From the NCBI GenBank assembly GCA_016903675.1, contig JADQBA010000034.1, positions 4,178 to 68,177 on the forward strand: a DNA stretch of 64,000 nt. The letters run 5' to 3'. Below are positions 8,068-15,752 of the stretch, piece by piece (the first letter of the stretch is position 1; every line of letters starts with the position of its first letter). The notes beneath the pieces were generated by a model. That model saw only the letters and a list, made by a program, of their open reading frames with translations, ran no database searches and was not told the DNA's origin. A program made the position numbers and the translations under genes. Origin of the DNA: Stigonema ocellatum SAG 48.90 = DSM 106950. Lineage in GTDB: Bacteria; Cyanobacteriota; Cyanobacteriia; Cyanobacteriales; Nostocaceae.

Positions 8068-8341
8068 AGGAAACCTAACCTCGTTTGCTTCTAGCTTAGA
8101 TTATAACCATCTTGCCCTACTTTGACCGCGTAGCGATCGCATAGCTGTTCCTTTGAGCGGCTGCTTTACGATCATATGGGGTGTCGGGTGTGGGATAAGT
8201 TTCAGTTATATTGCGTTCAAGTCGATAAAACGATGACTCAGTTGATAGAAGAATACGTTGATTCTATAAAGGCAAGTGCGAACCTGCCCATAGCAGCCAT
8301 GATGAGGTGATGTGATTTTGTACGTAAAATCGGAATTGAAG
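8068..8341. other. Gene-poor stretch upstream of the HNH pair
   Basis: Contains HIP1 sites and a 25-codon open frame (8233-8310) with no recognisable family. No convincing promoter or RNA seen. Confidence 0.4.
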
Positions 8342-9470
8342 CTAAAAATCTGTTGGATAGCGAAAATTCCGATTTATTCCATGAAACCAATACTTGGAAT
8401 TACGTCTCCCGCCCAAGACGTTCTTCTTCCAAAGCTCACCCAGGCTATAGTCTTCAAGCCACGCCTCCAACTCGTGCCTCACCAAAGAGCGAAGTGATGA
8501 TTTCCCCTCATCGCCGTCTACAACAATCACATCATTTGCATCAAATTCGTTGAGCAGTTCCACTGACTGAGTTGAAACAATCACTTGTTTTATGTTCGTA
8601 CGTATCAATGATGCCAGAACGGTGATAGCATATGGGTGAAGACCTAGCTCTGGCTCATCAACCAGAATTGTCTCAGGCTGAAGCTCTTCAGGTTGCAGGA
8701 AAACGGTTGCCAGACACATAAAACGCAGCGTACCATCCGAAAGCAGATGTGCCTTGAATGGAACATCTTGCCCCTGCTCAAACCATTCCAGTTCAATAAC
8801 CTCCTTGTTTTGTGGAGAGGGACGCAGGTAAAAATCCCCAAATATTGGGGCAACAAGCCGGATTGTTTTGACAATTTTCTGATATGATGCCGGGTAGCGA
8901 TAGGAGAAAAAATGCAAGATTACGGGCATCAGTCCGCAGATAACCGTTGTCATTGATACCGTGCGGCTGCTTTACATAGGCACTATCGCTGGTGTCATGA
9001 AAATGATAAACGCGCCATTGCTGAATAGTGGGAACAACGTAACTGTCAATTCGTGTCTCAGTACCACTTAAAGCCAGTGTTTCAAAATGCCCCCTACCTA
9101 TTTCATGCTCACCACTCATGTTCCTCCAGAAGGACTCCCGAACGAACATCAGGCGATTATCCAGGGTTGGTTCTAACGTGGCGAAGTACCCATTATTGCC
9201 GAAGTATAATTGAAAATCCAGTTGTTCGGTTGTTTTACGCCCAAAATGCAATAGCGCATCAGGACCGCCCAGGCGGCTGACAGAAACTTGCAGGTTCTGC
9301 TCCAGCAACTGCCCAACCATGTGGAAGAAGCTGATAAAATTGGATTTTCCCGCCCCGTTAGCTCCAATCAAAATGTTGACTCTGTGGAGTTCAAGGTCAC
9401 ATCTAGCGATAGATTTGAAGCCGTTTAAAACTATTCTCGACAGTTGTTTGTCACCATTCGTCCCCGTCAT
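8342..9470 (-). pseudogene. AAA ATPase of the RecF/OLD-like AAA_21 type, frameshifted
   Basis: Stand-alone SMC/RecF-like ATPase. The 5' part (9470 to about 8915) carries Walker A GANGAGKS and an F-K-S-I start typical of AAA_21 proteins. The 3' part, in another frame, has LSDGTLRF (signature-like), Walker B LVDEPELGLHP and the IVSTQS sensor. The two frames overlap near 8915, where a T6 tract followed by CTCC sits inside a conserved stretch reading NLAFF, then YRYPASYQK. Removing one base restores one protein of about 370 residues. Either the gene is inactivated or the base is a sequencing error in a homopolymer; programmed slippage is possible but unsupported. Such ATPases often act in phage defence with a nuclease, but no partner nuclease is seen here. 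Confidence 0.82.
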
Positions 9471-9602
9471 GGAAGCGTCTCCCGGTATCCAGGCTTTTTA
9501 TCTGCTAGCTTCATTACTCCACCTATTCTGGATGAGCGATCGCCTCTAACTCTCCTCTTCATTATAAAATGAACGATCGCACTGTTCTCAAGACCTTGAG
9601 AC

Positions 9603-9703
9603 TATAGCAATCCTATTTGATATCTCAACAGAGGGGACAAGGAAGACTTGGGGGACAAGGAGGAAAAGCCAGAGGTGTTTATAAATCATTTAGGATTGCT
9701 ATA
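9603..9703. repeat. TATAGCAATCC-family MITE-like element
   Basis: Terminal inverted repeats TATAGCAATCCTA and TAGGATTGCTATA enclose GGGGGACAAGG-type units. 101 bp, no coding capacity. Confidence 0.8.
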
Positions 9704-9784
9704 CCTAACGAACTGTTAGAATGACTTTTGGGGGGTAGGCTTTGCAGCTGGGTGAATTTTTAGAATGAATTAGATGAAAAAAAT

Positions 9785-10039
9785 ATGTCCTTACAACTCA
9801 AAATCGACTATCCAGAAACTTTACCAGATGCCTTACAACAGACGCGAGAACAGTTTGAGCAAGAAGCAAAAATGGCAATGGCAGTTAAGCTGTTTGAAAT
9901 GAAACGCATTTCTTCTGGCGTAGCAGCACAATTAGCAGGTATGGATAGAGTTTCTTTTTTACTCAATTTACATCGTTACGGAGTTCCAATGATTGATTTA
10001 ACCGAAGAGGAACTCTTATCTGATTTAGAAAATGCCTAA
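9785..10039 (+). CDS. UPF0175 family protein, probable antitoxin
   Basis: 84-residue protein of the UPF0175 type: a basic N-terminal strand (LQLKIDYPETLPDAL), then a predicted helix-turn-helix (MAMAVKLFEMKRISSGVAAQLAGM) and the typical ending GVPMIDLTEEEL. It is followed by a DUF3368 PIN-domain gene with an 8-bp overlap (10032-10039). UPF0175/DUF3368 pairs are a known toxin-antitoxin arrangement in cyanobacteria, with the first gene giving the DNA-binding antitoxin. Complete and apparently functional. Confidence 0.88.
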   Translation: MSLQLKIDYPETLPDALQQTREQFEQEAKMAMAVKLFEMKRISSGVAAQLAGMDRVSFLLNLHRYGVPMIDLTEEELLSDLENA

Positions 10040-10529
10040 TACCGAAAAAATAGTTATTAACACAGCACCACTTATTTCCTTAGTAGCTGCTTTGGGAGAT
10101 TTAAATATTCTCCAATCTCTGTACAATCAAGTTTTAGTGCCTTTGGAAGTTTGTCAGGAAATACTTACAGGAGGTGCTAGCAGGTTTGGAGTACCTGAAT
10201 TTGAAGCGGCTTCTTGGCTACAAAAATGGCCAACTCCTGTAAATATTTCTCCTTTTTTGCTCAACTCCCTTGATTCCGGCGAGGCGGCTGTGATTCAACT
10301 CGCCATTAATGAAAACATCCAAACAGTCTGTATTGATGAAGCAACTGGTAGACGAGTAGCGAGATTAAGTGGTCTTTCAGTAACAGGTACTATTGGCATT
10401 TTATTACGTGCTAAAAGGGAAGGATACTCAATATCCATACAGCAATCGATTCAACAGATGCTTAGTCGCGGTATCCGTCTAAGCAAAACAGTCATTAATT
10501 CTGCATTGGAGCAAGCTGGTGAGAGTTAG
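10032..10529 (+). CDS. DUF3368 PIN-domain protein, probable toxin RNase
   Basis: 165 residues of PIN type. Acidic positions of the metal site are visible at the start (INTAPL, where N replaces the more usual D), in the middle (SLDSGEAAVIQLA) and later (CIDEATGRRVA). The ending TGTIGILLRAK is characteristic of DUF3368. PIN proteins are Mg-dependent RNases. It overlaps the upstream UPF0175 gene, so the pair is co-translated. The N-for-D change at the first acidic position is common in DUF3368 and does not by itself mean loss of activity. Confidence 0.88.
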   Translation: MPNTEKIVINTAPLISLVAALGDLNILQSLYNQVLVPLEVCQEILTGGASRFGVPEFEAASWLQKWPTPVNISPFLLNSLDSGEAAVIQLAINENIQTVCIDEATGRRVARLSGLSVTGTIGILLRAKREGYSISIQQSIQQMLSRGIRLSKTVINSALEQAGES

Positions 10530-10754
10530 AATTGTATTAGACATAGTCGTGAAAATGATGTAAGGGCGCAAGCAAGAGCGCCCCTACGCCGAAGTCGGGG
10601 AGGAATGGGCGCGACCCGTTGAGGTATAACCGCACCTAAACAGACGGACACCACTACAGTGGCAAAGATTAAAATTATTTAACATTTCGTTACGATAAAG
10701 ACATCAAGGGGGGTGAACATAAACCTCTCAAACCTGAAAACAAAGGTGAACGTC

Positions 10755-11879
10755 ATGAATGGCACAATTCGCGTTGGCAACCTCTTTGGGATTCCCTTCT
10801 ACATCAATCCATCCTGGTTTTTCGTCCTAGCCTTGGTAACTTGGAGCTATAGCAGTGGACTTGGGGCGCAATTTCCTTTATTATCTGGGGGATTAGCTTT
10901 GCTGCTGGGATTGATGACAGCGCTGTTGTTATTTGCCTCTGTCGTCGCCCATGAACTAGGACACAGCTTCGTGGCCAAAGCGCAAGGAATAGATGTAAAA
11001 TCAATCACACTGTTCATATTTGGTGGGTTGGCAAGCTTAGAAAAAGAGTCGAACACCCCAGCAGAAGCATTCTGGGTGGCGATCGCAGGTCCAATAGTCA
11101 GCCTACTACTATTTGGTATATTCACAGCAATTGGTTTTGGTATTCCTACTTCAGGACCACTGGCTGCGATTCTCGGTGTACTAGCGGCTGTTAACTTGGC
11201 GTTAGCCCTGTTTAACCTAATTCCTGGGTTGCCTTTGGATGGCGGAAATATACTGAAAGCAGCTGTATGGAAAATAACAGGAAATCCTTACAAGGGAGTG
11301 GTTTTTGCTAGTAGAGTTGGGCAAATCTTTGGTTGGGTGGCGATCGCATCCGGTTTACTCCCACTACTGTTATTTGGCAGCTTTGCTAACTTCTGGAATT
11401 TGTTAGTCGGGTTCTTCTTGCTGCAAAATGCTGGTAATGCAGCTCAATTTGCCAGAGTGCAAGAAAAACTAACAGGTTTGACAGCAGCCGATGCGGTGAC
11501 CCATGATAGCCCCATTGTGTCTGTTCATCTTACCCTCCGAGAGTTTGCTGATGAGCAGATCTTGAATTGGCAAAACTGGCGTCGGTTCTTGGTGACAGAT
11601 GACAACGGGCAATTAGTGGGAGCCATATCTGTTGATGACATGCGTTCCATCTCCACTGCATTGTGGTCAGAAACACAAGTCAGAGAAGTCATGCGACCAA
11701 TTGAAACGTCTACCACAGTGCAATCCCATCAACCCTTATTGGAAGTCGTGCAGATCCTCGAACAACAACATTTATCTACACTTCCCGTGATTCGTGACAA
11801 TGGTGTGCTTGTGGGAATCTTAGAAAAAGCTTCTGTTATTCACCTACTCCAGAAAAGAGCGCAACCGAACCCTGCATAA
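10755..11879 (+). CDS. Site-2 protease family protein (M50) with CBS domain pair
   Basis: Membrane-embedded zinc metalloprotease of the S2P/M50 family, 374 residues from the ATG at 10755. The zinc motif HELGH is near residue 66, the second motif NLIPGLPLDGG near residue 155, and several hydrophobic segments surround them. The C-terminal part (about 250-370) holds two CBS motifs, which usually bind adenine nucleotides and may tune activity. The family cleaves membrane-bound anti-sigma factors or other membrane substrates; the substrate here is unknown. A GTG at 10713, just after an AAGGGGGGTG stretch, is an alternative start, but the family normally begins at the MNGTIRVGN methionine. Confidence 0.9.
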   Translation: MNGTIRVGNLFGIPFYINPSWFFVLALVTWSYSSGLGAQFPLLSGGLALLLGLMTALLLFASVVAHELGHSFVAKAQGIDVKSITLFIFGGLASLEKESNTPAEAFWVAIAGPIVSLLLFGIFTAIGFGIPTSGPLAAILGVLAAVNLALALFNLIPGLPLDGGNILKAAVWKITGNPYKGVVFASRVGQIFGWVAIASGLLPLLLFGSFANFWNLLVGFFLLQNAGNAAQFARVQEKLTGLTAADAVTHDSPIVSVHLTLREFADEQILNWQNWRRFLVTDDNGQLVGAISVDDMRSISTALWSETQVREVMRPIETSTTVQSHQPLLEVVQILEQQHLSTLPVIRDNGVLVGILEKASVIHLLQKRAQPNPA

Positions 11880-12295
11880 CTCTTAAGGAAAACAGGGGTA
11901 TAGGGGTGTGAGGGTGTGGGGGTGTAGGGGAAAAATGTGTTTCTTTTATATGTTGGGATTGCGCCTAGCGCGATAGTTAGAGCGCAAGCAGAGTGCACGC
12001 CCAGAAGTGGGAGGGTAGGGTGGGCACTGCCCACCTTACGATATCATAAGGCAATTGTAGCTCTGATTTTCGCAACAAGACGATGATGCAAGATATGAGA
12101 TAACGGTCTTTCATGACTCTGGCTAGAGTATAATAGACATGTGGTGAAATAGAATGTAGAGACCGTAAATTTACGGTTTCTACAAGGATTTCAACGAATG
12201 CATAATTCATTTTCACGACTATGTCTAATAAGTAACCGACAGACGGCTTTGACGAACAAAGGCTGAAAAATTAACCCCCTACCCACTGCCCATTT
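11880..12295. other. Repeat-bearing intergenic stretch
   Basis: No gene seen. Contains a GGGGTGTGAGGGTGTGG-type tandem repeat (about 11893-11932), one arm of the GTAGGGTGGGCACTGCCCACC repeat near 12013, and at about 12205-12229 the end AATTCATTTTCACGACTATGTCTA. The same end, inverted, is present near 10534 and at both sides of the element at 58187. Confidence 0.6.
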
Positions 12296-13765
12296 TCAAG
12301 ACGGGGTTGCAAATGAAATAGCCTTGGGTTCAAAGTCAGATCTGGAGGGAGTGACACAAGAGGTATAATTGACTCGTTGGCTGTTGATTAATAGGGGAAT
12401 TTCAATCCAGAACTCCGCTCCCTGACCAGGCTTGGAGACACACCTAAGTTTTCCCCTGTGTTGTTCGACTACGATCTGGTAGCTAATTGATAGACCCAGT
12501 CCTGTACCCTTCCCTACTGGCTTAGTTGTGAAAAATGGATCAAACAGTCGTTGCTTGACTGGGTTTGTGATTCCAGGACCATTATCAGCAATTTGGATAA
12601 CAACAGAGTTTGTTTCCAGGACTTCTGTAGAAATGCTAATCTTACCAGGATAAGCCCAAATCTCGTCGATAGTGCGTTCGCTATTGTAACTGTCGATCGC
12701 ATCAACTGCATTACTGATAATATTCATGAATACTTGATTGAGTTGCCCAGCGTAGCACTCTACTAAAGGTAAGTTACCATAATTTTTAACGACTTCAATC
12801 TCAGGGTATTTAGTTTTTTCCTTGAACCGATTCTGTAAAATCTGTAAAGTACTATCAATCCCTTGGTGAATATCAACCATTTTCACTTCTGCTTCATCAA
12901 GACGCGAGAAGTTCCGCAGAGACAACACAATTCCAGAGATGCGTTCAGCGCCCACCTTCATGGAATTGATGATTTTAGGCAAATCATCGAGTAAGTAATC
13001 TAAGTCAATTTTTTCGATATACTCTTGAATTGCTGGTACAGGATTGGCATAATATTGTTGGTAAAGATGCAAAAGCTTCAGAATGTCTTGAGTATATTTC
13101 TGAACATAGGTCAAGTTTCCGTAAATAAAGTTGACTGGGTTGTTAATCTCATGAGCAATTCCTGCAACCAACTGCCATAGACCGGACATTTTCTCAGCTT
13201 GGACTAGTTGGGCTTGGGCTTGTTTTAGCTCCCAAAGGGATTGTTTCAATGTTTTCGCCTGCGCTTTAGCAATTTCAGCACTCCGTAGTTGTAATTTTTG
13301 CTCTTGTAGTTCTGCCGTTAACTTTTCGGTATCCGCTAAAGCATTATTCTTGGCTTGTAGTAGAAAGAGTAAATCAACAATCGGGTCGTGAATCGCAAAG
13401 TCCTTGAGTTTTATACCTAGAGGCGCGAGGCTAGCGGTTTCAGTAATCCAGGGAGAACCTAGAAAAAATATCACATCTTGGTCATCTTGATAGATCATCT
13501 GACCCCTAAGCAGCATTCCATTGTGGAGGAACTCCAAGATGAAGTGAGAGCAGGAGTGTTTGTTAATGTCGTCAAAATCAACCGCAATCTTTGGACGATT
13601 CATCTGGAAATGCAACTCAATCTGACTTCCAACGAGTGGTTCAGAACTGATGCGCTGTAAAACATCGCCAGCTTGTACAATTTCTCCATCGCGGTTAAAT
13701 ACAACGTGGAACGGGAAAGCTTTCGTAAACAATTCTGGCGACAGACTCAGGTGAGGAGGAACCAT
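12296..13765 (-). CDS. Histidine kinase with HNOBA domain, partner of H-NOX
   Basis: Cytoplasmic sensor kinase of 489 residues. The N-terminal 150 residues match the haem-NO-binding-associated (HNOBA) domain: FPFHVVFNRDGEIVQAG, a LRGQM block, then FLGSPW. A coiled coil (about 155-215) leads to the HisKA box GIAHEINNPVNF and an HATPase with N-box NAVDAID, DNGPGI and GKGTGLGLS. No transmembrane segment. It lies 11 bp downstream of the H-NOX gene in the same direction, so gas binding by H-NOX most likely controls autophosphorylation through the HNOBA domain. No dedicated response regulator is adjacent. Confidence 0.92.
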   Translation of the reverse strand: MVPPHLSLSPELFTKAFPFHVVFNRDGEIVQAGDVLQRISSEPLVGSQIELHFQMNRPKIAVDFDDINKHSCSHFILEFLHNGMLLRGQMIYQDDQDVIFFLGSPWITETASLAPLGIKLKDFAIHDPIVDLLFLLQAKNNALADTEKLTAELQEQKLQLRSAEIAKAQAKTLKQSLWELKQAQAQLVQAEKMSGLWQLVAGIAHEINNPVNFIYGNLTYVQKYTQDILKLLHLYQQYYANPVPAIQEYIEKIDLDYLLDDLPKIINSMKVGAERISGIVLSLRNFSRLDEAEVKMVDIHQGIDSTLQILQNRFKEKTKYPEIEVVKNYGNLPLVECYAGQLNQVFMNIISNAVDAIDSYNSERTIDEIWAYPGKISISTEVLETNSVVIQIADNGPGITNPVKQRLFDPFFTTKPVGKGTGLGLSISYQIVVEQHRGKLRCVSKPGQGAEFWIEIPLLINSQRVNYTSCVTPSRSDFEPKAISFATPS

Positions 13766-13776
13766 GCAAGCTGCCC

Positions 13777-14328
13777 TTAGTTTGGTTTATACTTTACTAA
13801 AAATTCATCATGCTCAGCACCCTCATCCCGACTCTGGGTTTGGGTAATATCCACTTCTGTATCAAACCTTGTTCCCAATCCCTTGATGAGACCAATAATC
13901 ATGGGAGTAAGTCCCTCTCTGGTAGAGCGATAGTGTAAGTTTAGAGAATCTTCTTCCATATGATGACACTCGAAGGATGGAGGTTTAAGCTCAGGAAAGC
14001 TTGCTCCCACGCGAGCATGAAGATTATCAAGGTTTTCCAAAAACTCTGGCAGTTTATCCCCAGTCATATCCATGATTTCGCCGTAGCCTTCGGACGCTGT
14101 GTACTGAACCCAGTATTCTCCAAAGGCTTGCATAATTTCTGACGGAGATAGATTCAGGACAACACTAGCCGCTTTCACCAGCTTGTGGGTCATGTCATCA
14201 GGATAGCCTTGCATACTGATGAAAACATCTACTTCAACCTCAGCTTTCTGCTTAATTTCTTCCCAAGTCTCTTGACGAAAGCGACTGCACACCATATCTT
14301 GAATTGCCTTGTTCACTAAACCGTACAT
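13777..14328 (-). CDS. H-NOX haem nitric oxide/oxygen sensor
   Basis: Soluble haem protein of the H-NOX family (183 residues from the ATG at 14328, which has GAGGAAG a few bases upstream; a longer start at 14352 is less likely). The proximal haem ligand is His104 in NLHARVG. The family signature YxSxR, which holds the haem propionates, is Y133-x-S135-x-R137. The N-terminal MYGLVNKAIQDMV is also typical. These proteins bind NO, and some bind O2; the distal Tyr of O2-binding members cannot be judged reliably here. It is paired with an HNOBA-containing kinase, the arrangement used for NO-controlled signalling in bacteria. Confidence 0.95.
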   Translation of the reverse strand: MYGLVNKAIQDMVCSRFRQETWEEIKQKAEVEVDVFISMQGYPDDMTHKLVKAASVVLNLSPSEIMQAFGEYWVQYTASEGYGEIMDMTGDKLPEFLENLDNLHARVGASFPELKPPSFECHHMEEDSLNLHYRSTREGLTPMIIGLIKGLGTRFDTEVDITQTQSRDEGAEHDEFLVKYKPN

Positions 14329-15082
14329 GGAAGCTTCCTCTTGCTGCACCAAAGTTTACTTTGTGAATTTGACCAAGATAGAACTTACGCATTGACAGAA
14401 ACGACAAACTATGACTTGTCTCTCGTTACAAGGCTCTGCCTTGTAATGCTCTTGTTGGAGGCTCTGCCTCCCGGTTTGACGGGAGGCAGAGCCTCCTTGA
14501 TATCATTCCCAGGCAGAGCCTGGGAACGAGGCAGGGCAAGAGTTTTAGGTTAATAAGCCGCACGAAGCACATGATGGTCAATGTGTAAAGTGCGTAGGTC
14601 CTACAAGACTCAAAATGCGCTAAGCGCGATTGTTGCAATTTCAAACCTCAATAGTTTTCGGTACTTTTCGGTTAGTACTATACCGAGTGGACACCCCCTC
14701 ACTACCTGGTATTTTAATTCTTAAATCCTACGCAATGCATCCGTATTTTCACTTAAAATTACCTAGAGTACTGCAATCTTGTCAAGTCTCTCGATTCTCA
14801 CCAACCATCCTTAACCGAACCGTATTTATTGTGCGCGGACTGAATATAGCCTGCGTAGGAAGGCTTTGTTTGTCTAACCACGAACAGTCTGAGGACGATT
14901 TGCTGCTTTATCACCCCACCGGTGGCGCACCACCCGCTATGAATGAAACAAACACGAATTCCCCCCTCTTCCCCCACTCCCTACTCCCCACTCCCTACTC
15001 CCTACTCCCTACGAGCGTGTTTCTTGAAAGCTACAATAAAATAAATAAGTAAGTACTATGTTACAAACAGGAGAATTTAGAA
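14329..15082. repeat. Repeat-filled intergenic region between H-NOX and VWA genes
   Basis: Holds three nested palindromes at about 14429-14532 (arms such as AAGGCTCTGCCTT, GGAGGCTCTGCCTCC and CCCAGGCAGAGCCTGGG), a TTAACCGAACCGTATT repeat end at 14813, a GGCGCACCACCCGCTATGAAT unit near 14932 that reappears inverted at about 63823, and CCCTACTCCCCACTC heptamers at 14970-15012. An open frame across 14630-15052 is made of these repeats and is not a credible gene. Confidence 0.75.
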
Positions 15083-15688
15083 ATGCTGGAAAATCGTGAT
15101 TACACCTTGATTATCGACAAAAGCGGTAGCATGGCAACCCCAGACCAACAGGGTGGTAGAAGTAGATGGGTAGCAGCACAGGAATCTACCTTTGCCTTAG
15201 CTAGTAAATGTGAGCAACTCGACCCAGACGGTATCACTGTTTATCTATTTTCTGGAAAATTCAAGCGCTACGAAAATGTGACATCAAGCAAGGTGACACA
15301 AATTTTTCGAGAAAATGACCCATCTGGTAGCACTGACTTAGCAGGGGTGCTGAAACACGCAACTGATCACTATTTTGAACGGAAGGCGGCAGGGAAAACT
15401 CAGCCAAATGGTGAGACAATTTTAGTTGTTACTGATGGTGAGCCGGACGATCGCAAAGCGGTAATGAAGGTAATTATCGAAGCTTCTCGCCGCCTGGATC
15501 GTGATGAGGAACTAGCTATTTCTTTCATTCAAGTTGGCACAGATCCTCTAGCTACCCGTTTTCTCAAAGTATTGGATGATGAACTACAAGGAGCAGGTGC
15601 AAAGTTCGATATCTGTGACACAATAACAATGGAAAATATGGAAGAGATGAGTTTATCAGAAGTACTGCTGAATGCGATTAATGATTAA
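15083..15688 (+). CDS. VWA-domain protein (TerY-like)
   Basis: 201-residue protein that is almost entirely a von Willebrand factor A domain. The MIDAS metal site is complete: DKSGS at residues 12-16, a threonine in SGSTDLAG, and TDGEPDD. Lack of a signal peptide suggests a cytoplasmic adaptor, as in TerY-like proteins of tellurite/stress clusters. No Ter, AAA or MoxR partner is adjacent, so the role is open. AGGAG at about 15069-15073 supports the ATG at 15083. Confidence 0.85.
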   Translation: MLENRDYTLIIDKSGSMATPDQQGGRSRWVAAQESTFALASKCEQLDPDGITVYLFSGKFKRYENVTSSKVTQIFRENDPSGSTDLAGVLKHATDHYFERKAAGKTQPNGETILVVTDGEPDDRKAVMKVIIEASRRLDRDEELAISFIQVGTDPLATRFLKVLDDELQGAGAKFDICDTITMENMEEMSLSEVLLNAIND

Positions 15689-15694
15689 GCATGA

Positions 15695-15715
15695 ATCTGT
15701 TGAACGAGAGGTTCC
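15695..15715 (+). repeat. 21-bp direct repeat, left copy
   Basis: Its 21 bases beginning ATCTGTTGAACG and ending AGGTTCC are identical, in the same orientation, to 28774-28794. The two copies lie immediately outside the two ends of the TPS/CHAT/CHASE2 locus. Confidence 0.75.
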
Positions 15716-15752
15716 GATCGCTATACTAGATTTTAGTCCTAAAACTAAATAA

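Noticed and set aside
14630..15052. 140-codon open frame on the plus strand
   Set aside because: It spans several dispersed repeats and CCCTACTCCCC heptamers, and has no family pattern or ribosome binding site; translated repeats only.
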